A DNA stretch of 55,646 nucleotides from Kiritimatiellota bacterium. Its GTDB lineage: Bacteria > Verrucomicrobiota > Kiritimatiellia > Kiritimatiellales > Tichowtungiaceae. The first letter of the stretch is position 1, and every line of letters starts with the position of its first letter. Positions 24,290-31,407 of this stretch are shown piece by piece. The stretch lies in NCBI GenBank assembly GCA_014381785.1, contig JACNKZ010000060.1, positions 1-55,646 on the forward strand. The letters are read 5' to 3'. Made by a program: the position numbers and the translations under genes. The notes beneath the pieces are model-generated. The model saw only the letters and a program-made list of their open reading frames with translations, ran no database searches and was not told the origin of the DNA.

Positions 24290-25417
24290 ATGCAACGAAC
24301 CATTACCGTGCTGATTGCCGCTGTGCTGATTCTGGCGACCGCCGGACTGGTCATGCTGTTTAGTGCCAGCATGGTGCGCTACGAGAACAGTGAATACTTT
24401 GTTCTGCGTCAGCTCGTCTGGATGATTGTTGCTCTACTGGCGGCCGTGGTGTGCGCCCGAATCGATTTCCACTGGGTTCGAAAGATTGCGCTGCCTCTGG
24501 CCGGGCTTTGCGCTGTGGCACTGGTTCTGGTGAGGATTCCCGGCATTGGCCGCGATATCAACGGCAGCTGGCGCTGGATTCGTCTCGGACCGTTGACCGT
24601 TCAGCCGTCTGAATTTGCAAAGATCGGAATGATTCTGGCTGCGGCGTGGTGGATTTCCCGCCGCCGCCGCTATATGCACACCTTTAAGCGGGGAATTCTG
24701 GTTCCCATGCTGGGGCTCGGCCTGTTTGCCGGTCTGCTGTTGGTGGAGCCGGATTTCGGCACCACGGTTCTGACGAGTCTGGTGATCGTTACACTTCTTT
24801 ATGCGGGCGGAGTGCGTCCGGCGCATCTGGCTGGGTTCGGCGCGGTGGGCGCTTTCGGTTTTATTGTGCTTCTGTTGCACAATCCGAACCGCATGGGACG
24901 TATCTTTGCGTTTCTCGATCCCGAAAAATATGCGCAGGGGGAGGCATGGCAGCTGATCAATGCACTCAACGCATTTGCTGCGGGCGGGGCGTATGGAACC
25001 GGGCTGGGCAACAGCATCCAGAAATATTTTTACCTGCCGGAGGCTCATACCGACTTTATTTTCCCCATCATTGGCGAAGAGCTGGGACTGATTGCCACGC
25101 TGATCATCATTCTGCTGTTCATGGTGATTTTCGTCTGTGGACTGCGGATTGCGGCTCGCGCCAATGATGACTTTGGCCGCTTCACCGCTCTGGGGTGCAC
25201 ACTGATGATCACCCTGCAGGCGTTGATTAACCTGGCGGTGGTAACCGGCTCCATGCCGACCAAAGGACTCGCGCTTCCCTTTATCAGCTACGGGGGATCG
25301 AGTCTGCTGGTCTGCGCATCGATGATCGGGCTGCTCGTTAACGTGGCGCACACCGCCCGTAACCCGAAAGCCAAAAAGCGCACCGCGTTGTTTAAGGACA
25401 AGAAGCGGAAGGCGTAA
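24290..25417 (+). CDS. ftsW: septal peptidoglycan glycosyltransferase FtsW (SEDS family)
   Basis: FtsW polymerises lipid II into glycan strands at the division site with FtsI. The 375-residue protein has about ten membrane helices and SEDS signatures: GLVMLFSASMVRYE, NGSWRWIRLGPLTVQPSEFAK, VEPDFGTTV, EAHTDFIFPIIGEELG and the C-terminal FISYGGSSLL. The ATG at 24290 gives the family N-terminus. RodA is the alternative, but context favours FtsW. The dcw cluster stops here: murG, murC, murB, ftsQ, ftsA and ftsZ do not follow. Confidence 0.92.
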   Translation: MQRTITVLIAAVLILATAGLVMLFSASMVRYENSEYFVLRQLVWMIVALLAAVVCARIDFHWVRKIALPLAGLCAVALVLVRIPGIGRDINGSWRWIRLGPLTVQPSEFAKIGMILAAAWWISRRRRYMHTFKRGILVPMLGLGLFAGLLLVEPDFGTTVLTSLVIVTLLYAGGVRPAHLAGFGAVGAFGFIVLLLHNPNRMGRIFAFLDPEKYAQGEAWQLINALNAFAAGGAYGTGLGNSIQKYFYLPEAHTDFIFPIIGEELGLIATLIIILLFMVIFVCGLRIAARANDDFGRFTALGCTLMITLQALINLAVVTGSMPTKGLALPFISYGGSSLLVCASMIGLLVNVAHTARNPKAKKRTALFKDKKRKA

Positions 25418-25485
25418 GGGGATTGTGGAACGTAAAATGTGAAAAGTGGAATGTGAGGAACATCTCACATCCTACCTTTAACTTT

Positions 25486-26424
25486 CTACAGCTCTCCTTT
25501 GCATAGCTCGTAGAACTTGCACATTTTGCAGGAATCGGGATCGGCGGCCAGTTCCCATTCCTCTTTCGGGATCGGCTGATTTTTATCGCGGTCAAAGTCC
25601 ACCAGATACTCGCTCATCTCCGCGACCGACGCTTCAATCTGCGCCTTCTTTTTGTCGAACTCTTCCGTTGTCAGCTGGAAGGGGAGCACCTGTCCCTCGT
25701 TGAGGTATTCGACGTAGAGAAAAATGTCTTTGATCGGAACGTTGTATTTCACCTCAGCCCAGAGCGCATAGCCTGCGAGCTGGTCGCGGTGCGAGTCTTT
25801 AATTTTGCCGGCCTTCCAGTCGTGGATGTGCATCTGGTTGCCGATGCGGTAGGCGTAGTCGGGAATCACGTACATCTTTACACCGTTCCAGATCATATTT
25901 TCCGGATCGCCGCCCATGTCCGGTGTCTGGATTTCCATCTCCTGCTCAAAGGTAATGTCTCTAACTCGTGGAAGAACCTTGTCGATAAAGTTCTGCGTAC
26001 AGTTCATCACCTGATCTTTGATGGCGCCGATGGCGGCTTTTTCGTCCTCCATCGTTCCGTAGTAATGGCCGTGCAGGCAGCAGAACTGCTTCGGGTTCTG
26101 TTTCCACGCCTGATCGCGCGACTCCTTCCAACAGCGAATTAAGAAAGGCCGGGCGACGGCTTCGTACGCCTCTTCGGCGGTTATCGGGTTGCCCGCCTGA
26201 TGCTGGCGTAGCACCCGCATGATTGTGTCTTCAGCCGCCACACCCATCAGTCCCCAGCGGTTGGTCATCTTGTTCAACCGATAGGCCTGCCGGGTCACCT
26301 CATCCGCGCCGCGCTCCCAGCCGCCCCACATGCCGTACTTGCTCCAGTAGCGCCGGCGGCGGCATTCGTCAAAATCGGCTGCCGCGCTGAACGACCACGA
26401 AAAGGTGTTTTTTAATTTAGCCAT
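25486..26424 (-). CDS. PD-(D/E)XK nuclease, RecB/Cas4-like with probable Fe-S cluster
   Basis: The 312-residue protein has the pattern of RecB-family nucleases that carry an iron-sulfur staple: an early cysteine in FDECRRRRYW, and three C-terminal cysteines in DSCKMCKFYELC. Between them lie FEQEME, IPDYAYR and IHDWKAGK, matching the E, D and D-x-K of a PD-(D/E)XK active site, and QLAGYALWAEV, matching the Q-x3-Y helix of the family. It probably cuts or trims DNA ends. No helicase or Cas gene is nearby. The usual GxxxH helix is not obvious, so activity is not certain. Confidence 0.8.
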   Translation of the reverse strand: MAKLKNTFSWSFSAAADFDECRRRRYWSKYGMWGGWERGADEVTRQAYRLNKMTNRWGLMGVAAEDTIMRVLRQHQAGNPITAEEAYEAVARPFLIRCWKESRDQAWKQNPKQFCCLHGHYYGTMEDEKAAIGAIKDQVMNCTQNFIDKVLPRVRDITFEQEMEIQTPDMGGDPENMIWNGVKMYVIPDYAYRIGNQMHIHDWKAGKIKDSHRDQLAGYALWAEVKYNVPIKDIFLYVEYLNEGQVLPFQLTTEEFDKKKAQIEASVAEMSEYLVDFDRDKNQPIPKEEWELAADPDSCKMCKFYELCKGEL

Positions 26425-26852
26425 AGTTCCGGAAATTTAAACGCAAAGGCGCAAAGAAGCAAAGAGGAAGGGAGTTTTAGCCACAAAAAACACAAAAATC
26501 CCCTCCGGCGGCTCGTCACGCCGAAGCGTGGCGAAGGCGGAAGGAGCGCCCGCACCTGCCCGCAGTGCTTCGCGGTCAGCGATGCAGGCGGGGGCCGGCC
26601 TGTCCTGAGCGAAGTCGAAGGGGACGGTTTTCGTTTTCAAACCTTGGAGCTTTTGTACCTTTTCGTGTTTTTCGTGGCCATCATCTTTATAATGCTCGGA
26701 ACTTTTGCGTTCTCTGCGTTCCTTCGCGGTTAAATTTTTCCGAGCATTGGAAGTCATCCCTGTCATCCGTGGTTAATTCTCTCTCTCCAAATCCATTGCA
26801 ACTCGATCTACTCCGATTTAGAGTGTGTTTCTTTCAACCAAGGAAACGCTTT
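26425..26852. repeat. intergenic spacer with inverted and dispersed repeats
   Basis: AAATTTAAACGCAAAGGCGC at 26433-26452 and the G/C-rich GCGTTCCTTCGCGGTTAAAT at 26716-26735 are related inverted sequences enclosing about 270 bp. CCTGTCCTGAGCGAAGTCGA near 26599-26618 is a sequence I know from intergenic regions of many unrelated genomes. A one-mismatch TTCCAA palindrome lies at 26738-26752. No gene is supported. Confidence 0.5.
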
Positions 26853-27302
26853 ATGACGAATAACGACACCCTGCGCCGTCTGCGCTATGCACTGAACCGC
26901 AACGATCTGGCGATCGCCGAGATCACCTCTAAATCCGGACGGGAAACCACGGAGGCGGAAGTCAGCAACTGGCTTAAGCTGGAAGATGAGCCGGGGTTCG
27001 TGGCGATGTCGGACGCTGATCTGTGCAGCTTCCTCGATGGGCTGATTATTGAAAAGCGCGGACCCCATCCGTCCGGCAACGTGCCTGCGCCGATGGAGTA
27101 TTTGTCGAATAACGAGATTCTTAAAAAACTGCGGATCGCAATGAATCTTCAGTCCGACGGAATGCTCGCCATCTTCAAAAAAGCGGAGTTCGATGTCTCC
27201 AGTGCCGAGCTGGGTTCTTTCTTTCGCCGCGCCGACCATCCCAAATTCGCGAAATGCCCTGAGCAGGTTTTACGCAAATTCATCAAAGGCCTCAGCTCCT
27301 AA
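26853..27302 (+). CDS. YehS-like DUF1456 protein
   Basis: A 149-residue protein made of two related halves: NNDTLRRLRYALNRNDLAIAEI at the start and NNEILKKLRIAMNLQSDGMLA in the second half, each followed by a helix-rich segment ending in an FLxGL pattern. This duplicated layout is that of E. coli YehS (DUF1456), whose function is unknown. The ATG at 26853 with AAGGAAAC upstream fits; an open frame extends further 5' but through repeat sequence. Confidence 0.8.
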   Translation: MTNNDTLRRLRYALNRNDLAIAEITSKSGRETTEAEVSNWLKLEDEPGFVAMSDADLCSFLDGLIIEKRGPHPSGNVPAPMEYLSNNEILKKLRIAMNLQSDGMLAIFKKAEFDVSSAELGSFFRRADHPKFAKCPEQVLRKFIKGLSS

Positions 27303-27320
27303 CGAAATGCGTTGGGTTGG

Positions 27321-27572
27321 TCAGGTGCCGGGCGGGTCGGGGATCAATTCGTCGGCTTCTTCGCGCCAGTCCAATAGGATTTTCTGGCACTGGTCGGTCG
27401 CCGTTCGGATCCGCTGGAGGTTTTCCGCGGTTTCTTCGTCGTAGTGGGTCTCTTTGATGAACTCGGAGTAGCTGCTGATGACAAAGAGCATGTTGTTGAG
27501 GCTATGAACCATTTTTCTGGAAATCAGTTTTAACTGAACTCCGTTGTCGTCGCTTCCTGGCTGGTCGATCAT
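27321..27572 (-). CDS. mini H-box protein resembling a histidine kinase dimerisation helix
   Basis: An 83-residue protein whose centre, KMVHSLNNMLFVISSYSEFI, resembles the H-box of histidine kinases of the HDFNNLL type. A second helix (ENLQRIRTATDQCQKILLDW) follows, as in a DHp hairpin. There is no ATPase domain. It is 9 bp downstream of the receiver-kinase gene and has AGAGGAT before its ATG, so it is the last gene of a three-gene minus-strand operon. It could be a phosphotransfer or dimerisation partner for that kinase. The function is inferred from pattern only. Confidence 0.65.
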   Translation of the reverse strand: MIDQPGSDDNGVQLKLISRKMVHSLNNMLFVISSYSEFIKETHYDEETAENLQRIRTATDQCQKILLDWREEADELIPDPPGT

Positions 27573-27581
27573 AGGATCCTC

Positions 27582-28712
27582 TCACATAAGGAGCGGGAAG
27601 GCGAGGGTGACGAGTGCACCGGTTCCGCTCGAGTTGTTGGCGAGAATAAGTGAGCCGCCGTGAGCTTCCAAGATATTTTTGGTGATAAACAGACCCAGGC
27701 CCATTCCGCCGGATTCGCCTTTAGTGGTGTAGTATTTGGTTTGCAGGTCGGCAATCTTGTTGGGCGGGAATCCGCCGCCGTTGTCTTCCACCTCTACCAG
27801 TGCGCGTGCGCCGTCGATTCGCCAGCGGACGTTGATGCGCCCGCCTTTTTCCGGTAGAGCCTCAAGCGCATTACCGACAACGTTTTGAATGGAGCGGAAG
27901 ATCTGTACTTCATTGCCTTCGATGAGGCACTCCTTCGGGCCTTCAGTGAGTTCGACAACGGCGCCTTTCTGAATGGACAGGGATTGTGCGTTTTTGGCGA
28001 CTTCGGCGGTCGGGATGCCGAGCGAAATCCTTTGAATCGAGGAGGAGGTCCGCTGGGAGCGCTCGCGCCACAGCGTGAGCATATCTTGGCAGCGCGATAC
28101 GCTTTTTCCGATCTGTTCGAGATAACTGATGTTGATCTCTTTGTCCTCATTTCTTTTGTCTTTGATGTCTTGGATGAGAATATGGACGTAGCCATTAATG
28201 ACGCTGAGCGGATTGCTGAGATCGTGGACGAATTCAGAGGATTTTTCGCCAAGCTGGGCCAGTTTTTCTTTGGCGTTCAGCTGTTTCTGAAGTTCGGAGG
28301 TCAGACTTTCGAGGTGCCGAGAGGTTTCGGTCTGCTTGCGGTTGAGCTTGGTGCGTTCGATGTAACCGGCGACCACATCACGGATTTCCTGCGTGTCGAA
28401 GGGTTTTTTCAGGTAGTCGGTTGCGCCGTGGCGGATGGCTTCCTGCGCGGTTTCGAGGGACCCGTAGCCGGTGAGCATAATGATTGACACCTGCTTATCG
28501 ATGGCGCGGATCTCTTTGAGACCCTCAATGCCGGTTTTTTTCGGCATTTTGATATCGGTGATGATGCAGTCCGGGGCGCATTTTTTCAGTTCTTCAATGC
28601 CTTTGTCCACGGAATCTGTACAGATGACGTCATAGGTGTCCTTGAAGAGAAAGCGGAGGCTTTCCCTCGGGCCGAGTTCATCATCAATCACAAGCAAGCG
28701 GTCTTTTATCAT
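27582..28712 (-). CDS. response receiver-histidine kinase hybrid
   Basis: The 376-residue protein starts with a receiver domain: acidic pair in VIDDE, phospho-acceptor D53 in ITDIKMP, and K in LKKPFD. A coiled linker and a histidine kinase core follow: H-box FVHDLSNPLSVINGY near residue 163, N-box region near IQNVVGNALEALP, DNGGGFPP and GGMGLGLFITKNIL. It is soluble and takes its input from another kinase or from its partners. AAGAGGAC precedes the ATG, 9 bp after the fadL-type gene. Neighbours suggest lipid-linked signalling. Confidence 0.9.
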   Translation of the reverse strand: MIKDRLLVIDDELGPRESLRFLFKDTYDVICTDSVDKGIEELKKCAPDCIITDIKMPKKTGIEGLKEIRAIDKQVSIIMLTGYGSLETAQEAIRHGATDYLKKPFDTQEIRDVVAGYIERTKLNRKQTETSRHLESLTSELQKQLNAKEKLAQLGEKSSEFVHDLSNPLSVINGYVHILIQDIKDKRNEDKEINISYLEQIGKSVSRCQDMLTLWRERSQRTSSSIQRISLGIPTAEVAKNAQSLSIQKGAVVELTEGPKECLIEGNEVQIFRSIQNVVGNALEALPEKGGRINVRWRIDGARALVEVEDNGGGFPPNKIADLQTKYYTTKGESGGMGLGLFITKNILEAHGGSLILANNSSGTGALVTLAFPLLM

Positions 28713-28721
28713 GGCGTCCTC

Positions 28722-29921
28722 TTAGAATTTGTAGCCGTATGAAAGGGTTAGTAGGTGAACATTGTAGTCGTAATGGCCATTGGCTCCGTTTCCTGCCGGA
28801 GGCATCTCCTGCCCTGATATGCTACGTCCGTCGAAAAGTCCGTAGGCATAGCCGATGTCCACGGTGTGATTTTCATTTTCATAGCCGAGGCCAAAGGAGA
28901 TCACGCCCTGGTCTTCGTCGGGACCGAGGGTGCCGTAGGTTTCATCGGGGGTGGGGTTCTGCAGATACATGAAGCCGGAGCGGGCGGTCCAGTGTTCCGC
29001 GAAGTCCCACTCGCCGCCAATCCCGATGGTCCAGGTGTCTTTCAGCTTTTGCGCGGAGCTGACCGGGCCAAGAATAGAATCGTTAATGGTCAGGTTTTTA
29101 TAAACGGAAAATTCGATCCATTCCGCATTAATTTCGGCGCGCAGGGTGTCGGTGAATTCCATCCCGTATGCCAAGGCAACAATCGTGGGATATTCGATTT
29201 TTGCATCCACATGACTGGTGCCTAGCCCGGTGATCACGTTGTCCCCTTTATATTTTATGACGAAGGGAGAACGGTAGGTGGCTGCCAGTCGCTGCTTTTC
29301 GGTCATTTTCCAGGTGATGGCGGCGTCCCAGCCGATGGCCGTTCCATCGCCGGTTAGTTTGGAGTGCATTCCGGGGCCGAGAAATTGCTTTTGTTCTACT
29401 TTGCCATAATAAATGTCGGCACCGATACCGATCGAAACGGAGTCGGACAGGCGCACGGCAACGTTCGGGGTGAAATCCATGACGGTCATGCTGCCTTCAT
29501 AGGGAAGGTAGTTCTGGGCAAACGGGCTTGAACTGCCCCACTGGACGGAGCGCCCGTAGGGCACATAGGTTGAAAAGCCGATGGCGTATTTTCCTTCTTT
29601 TAGAGGAGCGGCGATGGAAAAGCCGGGAATGGCGAAATAGGGGTTTTCGGTTCTATCGTTACCCGCCGCTCCGTGGAATTCGGTTTCTCCGTAACCGAAA
29701 GTGGTGTTGATCTGCAGCATCGGCTGGTCGAGATCGACGAGGTTCGCGGAGTTGTGGATGGTGGCGTTGGCATCGTCTGCAAAAGCGCGGTGTCCGCCGA
29801 ATGCGCCGATGGCGGCTGCGCCCTCCGGTGGGTTGCGATATCCGTCTGCGAAAGAGGGTTGAACGATAATGGAAAGGAGTGATGTGATAATAACGGTTAT
29901 GTCTTTTTTATTCAGTATCAT
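28722..29921 (-). CDS. outer-membrane transporter, FadL/TodX family
   Basis: A 399-residue outer-membrane beta-barrel of the OmpP1/FadL/TodX family, which carries long-chain fatty acids or other hydrophobic compounds across the outer membrane. A signal peptide (about residues 1-25, ending SFA) is followed by the typical N-terminal hatch region (GAAAIGAFGGHRAFADDAN, NSANL). Alternating beta strands follow, and the protein ends in an aromatic residue (LSYGYKF) as required for barrel assembly. It heads the minus-strand operon with the receiver-kinase and is divergent from the ketoacyl synthase operon. Substrate is unknown. Confidence 0.88.
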   Translation of the reverse strand: MILNKKDITVIITSLLSIIVQPSFADGYRNPPEGAAAIGAFGGHRAFADDANATIHNSANLVDLDQPMLQINTTFGYGETEFHGAAGNDRTENPYFAIPGFSIAAPLKEGKYAIGFSTYVPYGRSVQWGSSSPFAQNYLPYEGSMTVMDFTPNVAVRLSDSVSIGIGADIYYGKVEQKQFLGPGMHSKLTGDGTAIGWDAAITWKMTEKQRLAATYRSPFVIKYKGDNVITGLGTSHVDAKIEYPTIVALAYGMEFTDTLRAEINAEWIEFSVYKNLTINDSILGPVSSAQKLKDTWTIGIGGEWDFAEHWTARSGFMYLQNPTPDETYGTLGPDEDQGVISFGLGYENENHTVDIGYAYGLFDGRSISGQEMPPAGNGANGHYDYNVHLLTLSYGYKF

Positions 29922-30085
29922 CCGTTTGCAACCTTGTCTTGTTTTTTGTTTTGTAAAAAACCGGCCTGAGATCGAGCTCGCAGACTAACTTTAAAGGTCT
30001 GATCACATCAAACAAAAAATGAAAATTAACACTGTATGTTGTAGCGAGTTATCATCAGGAGCACTATCAGTTGTGGTGCAATTGC

Positions 30086-30133
30086 GGACAAAAATGTACA
30101 TTATAGCATTGCCGTGCCGGACAAATTTGTACA
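30086..30133. promoter_or_regulatory. two palindromic sites in the divergent promoter region
   Basis: GGACAAAAATGTACA at 30086-30100 and GGACAAATTTGTACA at 30119-30133 are near-identical, each partly palindromic (TGTAC-AAATTT-GTACA type), and 33 bp apart, about three helical turns. They lie between the fadL-type gene and the ketoacyl synthase. They are good candidates for binding by the Fis-type response regulator encoded downstream. Confidence 0.55.
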
Positions 30134-30162
30134 GAATTCTCGACTCAAAGAGATACAGATTT

Positions 30163-31407
30163 ATGATTCCTTCAAACAGAGTGGTTGTAACGGGGATGGG
30201 CGTGGTTTCTCCCTGCGGCATCGGACTCGATGCCTTCTGGGACTCTCTGATTAACTGCAAAAGCGGAATCGGCCCCATTACCCTTTTTGATACCACCGAT
30301 TATCCCCTAAAAGTCGCAGGAGAGGTCAAAAATTTTGATTTGCGTGACTATTTTGGACGTGACTGTAAGCCGAACCGCTTGGCTCGTCAGACTCAATTGG
30401 GGCTGGCGGCCTGTAAAATGGCGATTGAGGATGCTGGAGTGACTAAAGAGGTGTTGGAGACGTGTCAGCCATTGCACATGGTTATCGGCATATGTTGTAG
30501 TGCAATTGATGTTATTGTTAGGGCTAAGGAAATCTTGATGACCAAGGGAGCGACCCGCATTCGGCCATATATGGTCGGGGCCTGTCAGCCCCACGCGATC
30601 GGAGCTTCTTTGGTACAATATCTAGGTGTGCAGACTTCTGTGACGACAGTTTCTTCTGCTTGTCCTTCAGGACTTGATGCAGTGGCGGCTGCCGCGAAGT
30701 TGATTCGGAAGGGCCAGACGGATATGGTTCTAGTTGGTGCCACCGATTCTCCGCTTGATTCCTCAAGTTTGGCTTCTTTTGTTGCAGCTGGAATTCCATC
30801 TACAAACACTGTTCTTTCGCCGGAGGAGGTTAGTTGTCCATTTGATGCCAAACGCAGCGGGGTTGTGGTTTCTGAAGGAGCCGGATTCGTTGTTCTGGAA
30901 CGTCTGGACTCTGCATTGGCCCGGGGGGCTAAGCCGTTGCTCGAGATAATGAGCGGGGCGACAATGACTGATACTCCCGAAGCAGAAGGTGCGATGGGAG
31001 GACTGTTTTATTCCATGGATACCGCGTTGAAAAACTCCTGTGTGCGTCCAGAGGATGTCGATTATATCTGCGCGAATGCCTGCAGTGATCCCGATGGCGA
31101 TGTCGCTGAAGTCGAGTGGATCAAAAAGCTGTTTGGGAAACGGGCGTTTCAGATGCCGGTCAGCTCAATTCGCGGGGTGACGGGACATCCTTTGGCGGCG
31201 GCGGGAATCTTTCAGGTGATTGCCTGCGCTTTAATGATGAAGCATAAAAAGATTGTGCCGACCGCCAATCTTCATGATCCCGATCCCCGTTGTGATCTGG
31301 ATCATGTTCCTCTGAAGGTGCGAGATGCAAAAATATCCATTGCGGTGGCTAATGGTCACGGAATGGGCGGTGAAAACAGCACATTGGTAATGAGAAGCGT
31401 ATCATGA
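30163..31407 (+). CDS. beta-ketoacyl-ACP synthase family protein with altered active site
   Basis: The 414-residue protein has the FabF-like thiolase fold: start VVVTGMGVVSPCG, nucleophile C167 in VSSACPSGLDA, and VTGHPLAAAG near residue 342. The first catalytic histidine, normally in NAHGTST, is replaced (ANACSDPDGD near residue 303). The lysine before TGH is replaced by arginine, and the GFGG motif reads GMGG. It may therefore be a decarboxylating or non-condensing homologue, or a chain-length-factor-like partner. The ATG at 30163 fits the family; the frame is open upstream through the operator sites. ATGA overlaps the next kinase gene, so enzyme and signalling proteins are co-translated. 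Confidence 0.85.
   Translation: MIPSNRVVVTGMGVVSPCGIGLDAFWDSLINCKSGIGPITLFDTTDYPLKVAGEVKNFDLRDYFGRDCKPNRLARQTQLGLAACKMAIEDAGVTKEVLETCQPLHMVIGICCSAIDVIVRAKEILMTKGATRIRPYMVGACQPHAIGASLVQYLGVQTSVTTVSSACPSGLDAVAAAAKLIRKGQTDMVLVGATDSPLDSSSLASFVAAGIPSTNTVLSPEEVSCPFDAKRSGVVVSEGAGFVVLERLDSALARGAKPLLEIMSGATMTDTPEAEGAMGGLFYSMDTALKNSCVRPEDVDYICANACSDPDGDVAEVEWIKKLFGKRAFQMPVSSIRGVTGHPLAAAGIFQVIACALMMKHKKIVPTANLHDPDPRCDLDHVPLKVRDAKISIAVANGHGMGGENSTLVMRSVS

Noticed and set aside
24434..25468. 344-codon open frame opposite ftsW
   Set aside because: The translation is rich in Gln, Arg and His, typical of the reverse strand of a membrane-protein gene.
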